Shown here piece after piece: positions 1 to 8,742 of a stretch of DNA of 64,000 nucleotides. Location: contig JAFGND010000034.1 in the NCBI GenBank assembly GCA_016927185.1, positions 1 through 64,000 on the forward strand, written 5' to 3'. The translations under genes and the position numbers were made by a program. Under the pieces are notes generated by a model. That model made no database searches. It was given only the letters and a program-made list of their open reading frames with translations, and had not been told where the DNA came from. Each line of letters opens with the position of its first letter. Positions within the stretch are counted from its first letter, which is position 1. This stretch comes from Candidatus Coatesiibacteriota bacterium (lineage in GTDB: Bacteria; JAFGND01).

Positions 1-76
1 AGTAAATTCCATTTTTATAGAAGATAATTATATCATTCCCGAGTAATTCCCATAATGCTCTGCATAATCTAAATTC

Positions 77-105
77 TTGACAAAAACCTTGCAAGTATAG
101 CTTTG
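77..105 (+). promoter_or_regulatory. candidate promoter of the amino-acid ABC importer operon
   Basis: TTGACA lies at 77-82 and TAGCTTTG at 98-105, with 18 bases between the TTG and the TA. This matches the Bacteroidetes-type -33/-7 arrangement (TTG, then TAnnTTTG) better than a sigma70 -10 box. It lies 31 bases before the chosen ATG. The assignment is by eye. Confidence 0.4.
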
Positions 106-135
106 AAATCTTTAATAAATAAAGGAGGCAAAACA

Positions 136-1368
136 ATGTGGTTACTCAGAAATATCATCTGTTTTCTTGTTCTTTTTTCTCTCAGTTGTGGACATAAAAC
201 AGAAGTAGGACATGGTGATAAAACCGGTGAAAAAATAAAGATAGGAGTGGAAGGTCCCCTGACTGGTGAATATGCTCTTGAAGGGCAAGGCTTCAAGAAA
301 GCTATTGAACTTCTTGCAGAACAGCTGAATGCTGAAGGTGGAATTCTGGGGAAAAAAGTAGAAATAATAATTCAGGATGACAGAGGTGATCCGCAAGAAG
401 CTTCAAATGCTGCTGCCAAGCTTGTGGATCAGAAAGTAATAGCTGTAATAGGTTCATATAATTCAGGTGCGTCTGAACCTGCATCAAAAGTATATAATGA
501 ACATAATATTCTGCATATTATTCCTTCATCTACTGCCACAAGAATAACAACAAAAGGATATAAGAAGTTATTCAGGGTTTGTTTTCTTGATGACAGACAA
601 GGTTCATATATTGCCAATTTTACAGCTACCAGGCTTTCCGCAAGAAATATAGCAATAATTCATGATAATAGTACATATGCAAAAGGATTAGCTGACTGGA
701 CAAAAAAATATCTGGAAGAATTGAAGGCAGAAATTGTTTTTTTTGATGCAATTGATCCAAAAGGTCAGGATTTCAAACCTTTACTTACCAAAATGAAAGA
801 GAAGAAACCGGATGCTATAATCTTTACAGGTTATTATGGTCAAGCTGGCCTTCTAGTCAAGCAAACAAGAGATCTTGGGATAAAGGCACCATTCATTTCA
901 GGTAATGCAGTTAATAATCCTGAGTATGTAAAGATTGCAGGACTTGAATCTGCAAAAGGTTCATTCATTATAACTGAACCTCTTCCCCAGGATCTTGATA
1001 ATCCTGGAGCTAAAAAACTTGTTACTGATTTCAAGGCAAAATATGGTCATGAACCTCAATCTGTATGGACAATGATGGCAGCAGATGCTTTTAATATATT
1101 GATAAAAGCAATCAAGGAAACAAAATCGACTGATCCTTCTATTCTTGCTGATTATCTTCATAAACTGAAAGACTATCAAGGAGTAACTGGAACTATTCAG
1201 GGTTTTGATGAGAAGGGAGACAGATTAGGTTCTGTTCATGTTGCATATATAGTTGATGAAACAGGAAAATTTTTGCTGTATAAGGAAAAGAAAGATACAG
1301 ATGACAAAAAAGAGGTAACTGTTGAAGTCAAGACAAAAGAACCTGATGTAAATCCAGCCAAAAAATAG
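136..1368 (+). CDS. livK: Branched-chain amino-acid/amide ABC transporter substrate-binding lipoprotein
   Basis: This is the extracytoplasmic binding protein of a Liv-type importer. The ATG at 136 is preceded by AAAGGAGG (121-128) at good spacing, so the longer in-frame ATG at 103 is not used. The mature N-terminus is a lipobox (SLSC, about residue 18 of this start) after a hydrophobic signal. The body is a type I periplasmic-binding fold of the Peripla_BP_6 family, with the typical opening IKIGVEGPLTGEYALEGQG and a SGASEPASKVY-type ligand loop. The C-terminus carries an unusual charged Lys/Glu/Asp tail of about 25 residues. The ligand cannot be read from the sequence and could be Leu/Ile/Val, another amino acid or an amide. 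The four transporter genes follow directly. Confidence 0.9.
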   Translation: MWLLRNIICFLVLFSLSCGHKTEVGHGDKTGEKIKIGVEGPLTGEYALEGQGFKKAIELLAEQLNAEGGILGKKVEIIIQDDRGDPQEASNAAAKLVDQKVIAVIGSYNSGASEPASKVYNEHNILHIIPSSTATRITTKGYKKLFRVCFLDDRQGSYIANFTATRLSARNIAIIHDNSTYAKGLADWTKKYLEELKAEIVFFDAIDPKGQDFKPLLTKMKEKKPDAIIFTGYYGQAGLLVKQTRDLGIKAPFISGNAVNNPEYVKIAGLESAKGSFIITEPLPQDLDNPGAKKLVTDFKAKYGHEPQSVWTMMAADAFNILIKAIKETKSTDPSILADYLHKLKDYQGVTGTIQGFDEKGDRLGSVHVAYIVDETGKFLLYKEKKDTDDKKEVTVEVKTKEPDVNPAKK

Positions 1369-1371
1369 GTT

Positions 1372-2277
1372 ATGGAGCTATTTGCTCAACAAATTTTAAA
1401 TGGATTGACTATCGGGGCATTTTATGCCCTGATAGCTTTGGGTTATACCATGGTTTATGGAATTCTCAAGCAAATCAATTTCGCTCATGGTGATCTTTTC
1501 ATGTTTGGTGCTTATCTTGGTATGACATTTCTCAATATGCTAATTGGAGCAGGTTTGGTCTCTCCATGGCTTATAATACCTGTTTGTCTTGCATCCATGT
1601 TGCTTGTTTCTGCTCTTGGCTTGCTGCTAGAAAGAGCAGCCTACAGACCTCTTCGAAATGCAGGAAGGCTCCCTCCAATTGTATCAACATTAGGTGCTGC
1701 AATAATACTTCAGAATGCAGTTATGCTGCTTTATGAACCACGATTCAGATGGTATCCTGAAAAAATCTCACTTCCTGCATGGTCCCTTAAAATATACAGC
1801 ATTCAAATCACTTTTACTCAATTGCTGTTGCTTTTCCTCTCTTTTACTTTTATGACTTTCTTATATTTATTCATAATGAAGACAAAATGGGGTATAGCCA
1901 TGAGAGCAGTTTCTCTTGATATAAATACTGCAAAACTGATGGGAATAAATGTTAACAAGGCTATTGAAATAACATTCATAATAGGACCTGCCCTGGGTGC
2001 AGCTGGAGGCATAATGGTAGGTCTTTATTACAGACAACTTATTTTCACGATGGGCTGGAATTATGGCCTGAAAGCATTCACAGCTGCTATCCTCGGAGGT
2101 ATCGGTAATGTTCCTGGAGCAGTACTTGGAGGCATTGTACTTGGATTGCTGGAGTCTTTATCGGCAGGTTATATTGCTTCATGCTGGAAAGATGCAATTG
2201 CTTTTTTTGTTCTGATAATAATACTATTAATAAGACCTCAAGGCATACTTGGAGAGAAAATTGCAGAAAAAATATAG
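1372..2277 (+). CDS. livH: Branched-chain amino-acid ABC transporter permease (LivH type)
   Basis: Inner-membrane permease subunit of the Liv-type importer. It begins three bases after the binding-protein stop. The 301-aa protein has about eight hydrophobic segments. It shows the family opening NGLTIGAFYALIALGYTMVYG and the C-terminal coupling region AAILGGIGNVPGAVLGG, which contacts the ATPase. The length is normal for LivH. It is translated as part of the five-gene transport operon. Confidence 0.93.
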   Translation: MELFAQQILNGLTIGAFYALIALGYTMVYGILKQINFAHGDLFMFGAYLGMTFLNMLIGAGLVSPWLIIPVCLASMLLVSALGLLLERAAYRPLRNAGRLPPIVSTLGAAIILQNAVMLLYEPRFRWYPEKISLPAWSLKIYSIQITFTQLLLLFLSFTFMTFLYLFIMKTKWGIAMRAVSLDINTAKLMGINVNKAIEITFIIGPALGAAGGIMVGLYYRQLIFTMGWNYGLKAFTAAILGGIGNVPGAVLGGIVLGLLESLSAGYIASCWKDAIAFFVLIIILLIRPQGILGEKIAEKI

Positions 2278-3385
2278 TATTCTCAAGAGTAAACTTGCAA
2301 TAGCTTATTTACTGACATTTATTTTATTCTTGCTGCTTCCAATAGTTCTTGATTACTCCAATAATCCATACTGGATAAGCATAGGAGTCAATTACTTGAT
2401 CTGGATAATACTTGGTCTTGCAATGAACATCGCACTTGGTTATGCAGGGCTTTTTCAACTAGGTCAAGCAGGTTTTTACGCAGTTGGTGCTTATGTTGTT
2501 GCAATACTGAATGTCAAAATTTTCACATTCGTCATATACGGAATTACTTTCAAGATAGGAGGATACTCATTTTTCCCATCATTGCTTATTGCCCTTGTTA
2601 TCTCCTGTATAGTTGGTTATTTATTCAGCAGACCTATCTTGAGGCTTAGGGGAGATTATCTCTGCATTGCAACAATAGGTCTAGGGGAAATAATAAGATA
2701 CATTCTTACCAATGATTTAATAAATGCACCTCCAGGGGATTATGCACCTCCAATGAAGATACTTGGTACAGGAAAATCCTTATTAATAATACTTGATAAT
2801 CCTGTAGGTGGACTTACGGGAGGACCAAATGGTATTAGCGGTATAGCAAGACCTGAGATTTTAGGATTTACATTTGATACGCCATTTAAATATTATTATC
2901 TTGTAATGTTTTTCGTATTGCTGGTTTTGTTTGTTATGAAAAGACTCGAAAACAGCAGATTAGGGAGAGCATGGACTTATATCAGGGAAGATGAAACAGC
3001 AGCTCAGTCTATGGGAGTTGATATTGTACATTATAAGCTGCTTGCTTTCATAATCTCAGCTGGGATTGCCGGAATTGCAGGGGGTCTTTACGCAGGTAGA
3101 TATACCGTAATAAGTCCAGCACCTGATGTTTTCGGTTTCGGAGCTTCTGTTCTCATGTTTTGCATAGTAGTTTTAGGGGGTATTGGATCTATCCCCGGAG
3201 TATTAGTAGGGAGTCTGGGATTAGTCCTGTTACCTGAGATCTTCAGGTCATTCCCGGAAGCAAGATACCTTTTTGTTGGAATTGCAATGCTTCTTATGAT
3301 GATTTTCAGACCACATGGATTAATCCCTGGCAATATGCTTTCTTTTAACAAGAAATACTGTGATGCATGCTCAAGCAATACTTAA
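2261..3385 (+). CDS. livM: Branched-chain amino-acid ABC transporter permease (LivM type)
   Basis: Second permease subunit of the Liv importer. The frame is open from a TTG at 2249, but a second TTG at 2261 is preceded by GGAGAG (2251-2256) at about five bases, so 2261 is preferred. Either way the start overlaps the end of livH, which suggests translational coupling. About ten membrane segments are visible. The family motifs NIALGYAGLFQLGQAGFYAVGAY and RLRGDYLCIATIGLGEIIR are split across the first half, and VVLGGIGSIPGVLVGSLGL lies near the C-terminus. Confidence 0.92.
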   Translation: MQKKYSILKSKLAIAYLLTFILFLLLPIVLDYSNNPYWISIGVNYLIWIILGLAMNIALGYAGLFQLGQAGFYAVGAYVVAILNVKIFTFVIYGITFKIGGYSFFPSLLIALVISCIVGYLFSRPILRLRGDYLCIATIGLGEIIRYILTNDLINAPPGDYAPPMKILGTGKSLLIILDNPVGGLTGGPNGISGIARPEILGFTFDTPFKYYYLVMFFVLLVLFVMKRLENSRLGRAWTYIREDETAAQSMGVDIVHYKLLAFIISAGIAGIAGGLYAGRYTVISPAPDVFGFGASVLMFCIVVLGGIGSIPGVLVGSLGLVLLPEIFRSFPEARYLFVGIAMLLMMIFRPHGLIPGNMLSFNKKYCDACSSNT

Positions 3386-4133
3386 TATTAAAAACCTGAC
3401 TAAATCTTTCGGTGGAGTAAAAGCCGTTGATAATATTATTATGTCAATTCATGAGAATGAAATGGCTGGGTTGATTGGACCTAATGGTGCAGGCAAAACA
3501 ACTATATTCAATCTGATAACAGGTATTTATGTGCCTGATAATGGAAGGATTTTCCTTGAAGACAGGGATATAACTGGTGTCAAACCCCATAAAATTACTG
3601 GCTTAGGCATATCCAGGACATTTCAAACCATAAGACTATTCAAGAATCTTACAGCTTTAGAGAATGTAATGTCAGGTGCTCACAATTACTCATATTCAGG
3701 TTTGATTACATCAATTTTGAGGACCAGAAATCAAAAAAAAGAAGAGAAAATGATACTGAATGAAGCATACAAATGGCTTGATTTCATGAACTTAGCAGAC
3801 AAGAGTAATGAACTGGCAAAAAATCTCCCATATGGAATACAGAGAAAACTTGAAATAGCTAGAGCTCTTGCTGCAAGACCAAAATTGCTAATACTGGATG
3901 AACCTGCTGCTGGACTTAATGAAACAGAATCCAATGAAATAATAAAGGTTTTCCATAAAATAAGGGAAAAAGGGATTACTATCTTGTTGATAGAACATGA
4001 CATGAAAGTAGTCATGGGAAGCTGCAGCAGGATTTTTGTACTGGACTTCGGAAGTCTGATAGCTGAAGGCACACCAGAGGAAATACAGAAAAACGATAAA
4101 GTAATAGAAGCATACCTTGGACAGGAAATCTAA
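3363..4133 (+). CDS. livG: Branched-chain amino-acid ABC transporter ATP-binding protein (LivG type)
   Basis: ATPase subunit of the Liv importer. It overlaps the end of livM by about 23 bases. A GTG (3360) and an ATG (3363) are adjacent and cannot be separated. Walker A is GPNGAGKT near residue 40. The signature region is unusual for an ABC protein, NLPYGIQRKLEIARAL, as is typical of LivG where LSYGxQRxLEIARAL replaces LSGGQ. Walker B is LLILDEPAAGL, followed by the H-loop LLIEHDM. The length (257 aa) is normal. Confidence 0.93.
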   Translation: MHAQAILNIKNLTKSFGGVKAVDNIIMSIHENEMAGLIGPNGAGKTTIFNLITGIYVPDNGRIFLEDRDITGVKPHKITGLGISRTFQTIRLFKNLTALENVMSGAHNYSYSGLITSILRTRNQKKEEKMILNEAYKWLDFMNLADKSNELAKNLPYGIQRKLEIARALAARPKLLILDEPAAGLNETESNEIIKVFHKIREKGITILLIEHDMKVVMGSCSRIFVLDFGSLIAEGTPEEIQKNDKVIEAYLGQEI

Positions 4134-4850
4134 ATGAAACTACTTGAAGTAGAGAATCTTGAAACCTGTTATGGCAATCTGAAAGTATTGAAAGGGATTA
4201 CTTTTTCAATAGAAAAAGGTCAGATTGCTGCTCTACTTGGAGCAAATGGTGCCGGTAAGTCTACAACACTTAAAACAATTTCAGGATTGCTTAAACCACT
4301 GAATGGTTCCATAATGCTTGAGAATGAAGATATTGCAAGGCTGGAAACCCATAAAATAATTGGACTTGGAATAACCCATGTCCCTGAAGGCAGGTTTATA
4401 TTTTCCACGCTTTCTGTGGATGAAAACCTTGAAATTGGAGCTCATATTATAAATGACAAAAAAAGAGTTCTTGAAATAAAAGAAGAAGTTTATAATATGT
4501 TTCCAAGACTAAGAGAAAGATATAAGCAATTAGGGGGAACCCTCTCTGGAGGAGAACAGCAAATGCTGGCTATTGGAAGAGGATTAATGGCAAATCCCAA
4601 GATCCTTCTGCTAGATGAACCAAGTCTGGGACTTTCACCAAAACTCTTCATGATGATAATGGATAAGATAGTAGAAATAAGAGATAAGGGAGTTACAATT
4701 CTTATTGTAGAGCAGAATGCGAAAGCTGCCTTAAAAATCTCTGATAAAGGTTTCATAATGGAGACAGGCAGGATAGTTAAAAGCGGAACTGCAAATGAAT
4801 TGTTGAATGATCCTGTCATCCAGCAAGCTTATCTTGGAAAAAAGACTTAG
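4134..4850 (+). CDS. livF: Branched-chain amino-acid ABC transporter ATP-binding protein (LivF type)
   Basis: Second ATPase subunit of the Liv importer. Its ATG directly follows the livG stop codon. Walker A is GANGAGKST, the signature is LSGGEQQMLAIGRGL, Walker B is ILLLDEPSLGLSP and the switch region is ILIVEQNA, all diagnostic of LivF. At 238 aa it is the usual size. It closes the importer cassette, but transcription probably continues into the signalling gene about 20-36 bases downstream, since no terminator-like structure is seen between them. Confidence 0.93.
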   Translation: MKLLEVENLETCYGNLKVLKGITFSIEKGQIAALLGANGAGKSTTLKTISGLLKPLNGSIMLENEDIARLETHKIIGLGITHVPEGRFIFSTLSVDENLEIGAHIINDKKRVLEIKEEVYNMFPRLRERYKQLGGTLSGGEQQMLAIGRGLMANPKILLLDEPSLGLSPKLFMMIMDKIVEIRDKGVTILIVEQNAKAALKISDKGFIMETGRIVKSGTANELLNDPVIQQAYLGKKT

Positions 4851-4886
4851 TCATTTTTGAGTTTATTATTATGAAGGGAGTTAAAA

Positions 4887-7800
4887 ATAGGATACTTTAT
4901 CCCTAGTTTTATAAGAGATAAGTATATAATCAAAGAGTTTTCTGGAACATTCCATTCAGTAGTATTATTTTGTGATATTGTTGGTTTTACATCATTTACG
5001 GAAAATCTGCTTAAATATGGAAAAGAGGGAAGCGAGACTTTATCATTCTACTTGCAGACAATTTTCAATCCATTGATTGAGATAATCTACGAAAACGGTG
5101 GATTTATTGGAAGTTTTGGAGGTGATTCCTTCACAGCATTCTTCCCTGTTGATTCATCAGGATTAAAAGAGGAAGTTTATCAAAATGCACTTTACGCTAT
5201 GAATGATATAAAGTTATTTACCAAGGCAAATAATGAAATAAAAACAAATCTAGGCAGCTTTAACCTGAAAATAAAAATAGGTATCTCTGAGGGGATCATT
5301 GACTGGGGAATAGTAGGAAGTGAGCATAAAAAAGGCTATTATTTCAGGAGTGATGCAATATCAAGGGCATCAGACAAAGCTTCATTTCACGATGATGAAG
5401 ATTTATCAATAAAGGGAATTGATACAACCAAGAGAAAGAAGGAATTACTTCAATCAAGCAACTATATAATTCCTGATGATATATTAAGGGAATTTCTCCC
5501 TGAAAGCATTACTGCAATAAAAGAAGGAGAATTCAGGCATGTAATATCAATTTTTATATTATTCCAGTCAGAACTTGATTACTATACAATAGATCAATTA
5601 TATGAAATCACAAGCAGATTGTGCAATGATTATGAAGGTTTTCTGAATAAGGTAGATTTCGCAGACAAGGGAGCCAAGTTTGTTATATTTTTTGGTTTTC
5701 CAGTTGCACATGAAGATGATAACAGGAGAGCATTATCTTTCATCTCTGAATGGCAGGATCTCTTGATGGAAAAAGGGATAAATATAAGTTATAAAATAGG
5801 AATAGCACAGGGATTTGCATATGCTGGAATTACCGGAGGAATGCTAAGAGCTGAATATACATGCCTGGGTGATGTTGTAAATCTTTCAGCGAGACTTGCT
5901 TCTGAGTGTGATGAATACAAGGTTTTCTGTAGCAAGAGCGTTGCCCTGGAAGCAAAATCATATGCTCACATACCTCTATGCCTGTACAAGGAATTCAAGG
6001 GCAAGAAGGGAAAACTGCCTGTCCATCTTTTCATCTCGCTTAAACAGACATCTATTCAGAAACCCTTTTCAATGCCGCTTCTTGGAAGAGACAAGGAAAT
6101 GGAAAAAGCGAAGCAGATTATAAATGAAACAATACTTAGAAGGAAATTTGGAGGTTTGTTATATATATACGGTAATGCTGGAATAGGAAAAAGCAGATTT
6201 GTTTTTGCCATTCATGAATGGTTAGAAAATCAATCAATTGAACACAATTGGGTTTATCTTCCATGTGATGGAATTGTATCAAGACCATGGAATGGAATAA
6301 ACCAGTTCCTGAGTAATTACTTCGAAATAAGTAATCAGTCAGAGGAAAATGACTTAAGAAACTTCTTGAGAAAAATGAATGAACTAACCTCAAGCAAGAA
6401 AATACGAGATTATACTAAGAATGAGCTTTTGAGGGTATCCCCACTACTGGCAAGAGAACTTGGTTTGAATTATAATTCCTCATTTTACAAAAACATGGAT
6501 GCAAAACTTCAGATGGAAAACCTGAAATCAGGTTTGAAGGAATTATTCAAGGCATTATCTGAACTAAAACCGACAATAATAGAAATAGATGATGGTCAAT
6601 GGCTTGATTCTTCTACAGAAGAGATGTTAATGACTCTAACCAGGAATGTATCTGATTTTCCATTCATTATCTTGATTTCATGCAGAAATAATGATGATGG
6701 CAGCAAAATCAAATATACTGTTCCTGATGAATGCAATGTAAATGAAATAGATCTTTTGCCTCTTGAAACCGATTATAATGAGCAATTCTCCATGCATATT
6801 TTAGGAGAAGGTCATTTGAGCAGGGGAATAAAGAAACTCCTTGAAGAAAAAGCATCTGGTATTCCATTTTATATTGAGCAATGGCTGAATCATATGAAAT
6901 ATACCGACGCAGTAAAACTGATTAATGGAGAATGGGTACTATCAGAAAATGAATTCACGCTTCCAGAAAACATTGAAAGGATTCTTATTGCAAAGATTGA
7001 CTCTCTCGGTATTGATGTTAAGGAAATACTACAATATGCAAGTATACTGGGGGTGAGATTTGCCTATGGAATATTAAGCAAGATGCTGAAGAAACAATAT
7101 CCCCTGGAATCATATTTAAATAAAGCAGAGAAAGCTCAGCTAATATTTCATGAAGGTAATCTTTCCATGTTTGATACTGTAAGCAGATTTTCTGACCTTT
7201 TTTATCTTTTCACACATACAATAATAAGAGACGTTGCATATGAAATGCAGGTGAAGGAAAGACGTAAAAAACTGCATTCAATTGCACTTGAGAATATAGA
7301 AAAATACTGCTCAAGCAAGATAGAAGAATGGTATGAAGATATTTGCATTCATGCAGAAAAGGGTGATATAAGAGATAAGTTGTTATACTATCTGGAAAAA
7401 TCTGCTGATCATGACAAAGAAAATATAAGATATCTAAATGCCCTGGAGAAGTACAACAAACTTAATGAAATATTGACAGATAAAAAGAAGAAGATCAGCA
7501 TAAATTTCAAGCAAGTTGAAATCTGTATTGAAATTGCAAAATATACTGAAGGACTTCAGATTCTTGAAAAACTGGAGAGCCATCTTACAAAAACACCTTC
7601 TTCCAAAATACTCCTGGCAAGAGTTTACAATGACAAAGCTCTTATATATAGAGAAACAGGGAATTATTCGGAGACAATAGACTATAATATGAAAGCCCTT
7701 GATTTACTGATAAATCTCAAGGATAAAGCTAATATAGAATTGTCAAATACTTATAATAATCTTGGTTCAGTTTACTGGGCACAGGAAAGTTATCTTCAAT

Positions 7801-8555
7801 CAATAGATTATTATGAAAAAGCATTGGCATTAAGACAGAAGGAATTTGGTGAACTTAATATAAATGTAGCTGAAATTTATAATAACATGGGAGTTGTATA
7901 TTATGAAAAGGGCGATTCTTCTTCTGCATTGAAATATTTTGAAAATGCAAGAAATATAGTATATGAACTGTATGGAGAAGAACATCCCAATCTAGCATTC
8001 TGTTATAACAATATTGGCAAGGTATATTGCTTGCTTGAAGATTATGAAAAAGCCGGATTATATTTCAACAAATCTTTAAATTTGAGGATTCGTTTTCTTG
8101 GATCTGAACATCCATATATTGCATTTGATTACGATAATCTTGGTCGTCTTTATAAAGAGCAGGGAGCATATGAAAAAGCAATCGAATGCAGAAAAAAAGC
8201 ACTGGAAATGAGGTTAGCTTTTTCAGGAATTTCTCATCCATTCGTTGCAGCATCGTATATAGGGCTTGGAGAAATTTACAAGATTCTTAAAGATTATGAT
8301 AATGCTATAGAGAATCTACTTAGGGCAGTTGATAGCCTGTTGATGAATTATAATGAATTGCATTCCAAAATGCTTGTACCATTTATCTTGCTTGCAGAGA
8401 CATATATTGAAATTAATTATCCGAATAAAGCCAGGGAATACTATGAAAAGGTTCTTTTAATTAATGCTGAAAAAGATGGAAAAGACAGCAAATCAGTTAA
8501 GGAAATCCAGGAGAAAATAAGAGAAATAGAAAGAAAAGAAAGAAAAAGACATTAA
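4887..8555 (+). CDS. Class III nucleotidyl cyclase / AAA ATPase / TPR signalling protein with abnormal start
   Basis: Large cytoplasmic sensor of the cyclase-ATPase-TPR kind. The first cyclase homology domain (about 4940-5420) has both metal-binding sites (LFCDIVGFTS and GGDSFTAFFP). A second, degenerate one (about 5540-6030) lacks the first metal Asp but keeps the pattern EYTCLGDVVNLSARL. A STAND-like NTPase follows (about 6080-7000; Walker A GNAGIGKSR, Walker B IIEIDDGQW). After it come TPR repeats of the NNLGxVYxxxxxYxxAxxYYEKAL type (about 7590-8480). The reading frame opens at 4875 with no ATG, GTG or TTG before the cyclase motif. The first in-frame ATG (5052) would delete that motif. 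I mark the ATA at 4887, six bases after AGGGAG, as a provisional start. The alternative is the ATG at 4871 with one extra G in the GGG run. It sits directly downstream of livF, so it may report on amino-acid uptake (inference). Confidence 0.8.
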   Translation: MGYFIPSFIRDKYIIKEFSGTFHSVVLFCDIVGFTSFTENLLKYGKEGSETLSFYLQTIFNPLIEIIYENGGFIGSFGGDSFTAFFPVDSSGLKEEVYQNALYAMNDIKLFTKANNEIKTNLGSFNLKIKIGISEGIIDWGIVGSEHKKGYYFRSDAISRASDKASFHDDEDLSIKGIDTTKRKKELLQSSNYIIPDDILREFLPESITAIKEGEFRHVISIFILFQSELDYYTIDQLYEITSRLCNDYEGFLNKVDFADKGAKFVIFFGFPVAHEDDNRRALSFISEWQDLLMEKGINISYKIGIAQGFAYAGITGGMLRAEYTCLGDVVNLSARLASECDEYKVFCSKSVALEAKSYAHIPLCLYKEFKGKKGKLPVHLFISLKQTSIQKPFSMPLLGRDKEMEKAKQIINETILRRKFGGLLYIYGNAGIGKSRFVFAIHEWLENQSIEHNWVYLPCDGIVSRPWNGINQFLSNYFEISNQSEENDLRNFLRKMNELTSSKKIRDYTKNELLRVSPLLARELGLNYNSSFYKNMDAKLQMENLKSGLKELFKALSELKPTIIEIDDGQWLDSSTEEMLMTLTRNVSDFPFIILISCRNNDDGSKIKYTVPDECNVNEIDLLPLETDYNEQFSMHILGEGHLSRGIKKLLEEKASGIPFYIEQWLNHMKYTDAVKLINGEWVLSENEFTLPENIERILIAKIDSLGIDVKEILQYASILGVRFAYGILSKMLKKQYPLESYLNKAEKAQLIFHEGNLSMFDTVSRFSDLFYLFTHTIIRDVAYEMQVKERRKKLHSIALENIEKYCSSKIEEWYEDICIHAEKGDIRDKLLYYLEKSADHDKENIRYLNALEKYNKLNEILTDKKKKISINFKQVEICIEIAKYTEGLQILEKLESHLTKTPSSKILLARVYNDKALIYRETGNYSETIDYNMKALDLLINLKDKANIELSNTYNNLGSVYWAQESYLQSIDYYEKALALRQKEFGELNINVAEIYNNMGVVYYEKGDSSSALKYFENARNIVYELYGEEHPNLAFCYNNIGKVYCLLEDYEKAGLYFNKSLNLRIRFLGSEHPYIAFDYDNLGRLYKEQGAYEKAIECRKKALEMRLAFSGISHPFVAASYIGLGEIYKILKDYDNAIENLLRAVDSLLMNYNELHSKMLVPFILLAETYIEINYPNKAREYYEKVLLINAEKDGKDSKSVKEIQEKIREIERKERKRH

Positions 8556-8593
8556 AAATTCCTGCCACATTCATGATTTAATAATAGAGGAAT

Positions 8594-8612
8594 TCAATAT
8601 TCTTAATATTGA
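8594..8612. repeat. perfect inverted repeat, possible operator or hairpin
   Basis: TCAATATT at 8594-8601 and AATATTGA at 8605-8612 form a perfect 8-bp inverted repeat around CTT. It lies in the 187-base gap between the cyclase and the Lon-like protease, upstream of a TTGACA at 8684. No T-run follows, so it is a poor terminator. It could be a regulator site. Confidence 0.35.
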
Positions 8613-8742
8613 TCAATAGTTTATGAAATCTGCAATACTTGCTGATAAATACTTGTTATTACGTAATAAATCAGTTTTTTCTTTTGACATAAACTAATAA
8701 TATATGGATTAGACTACTTTGTTTAATTGAAATGAGGTTAGA

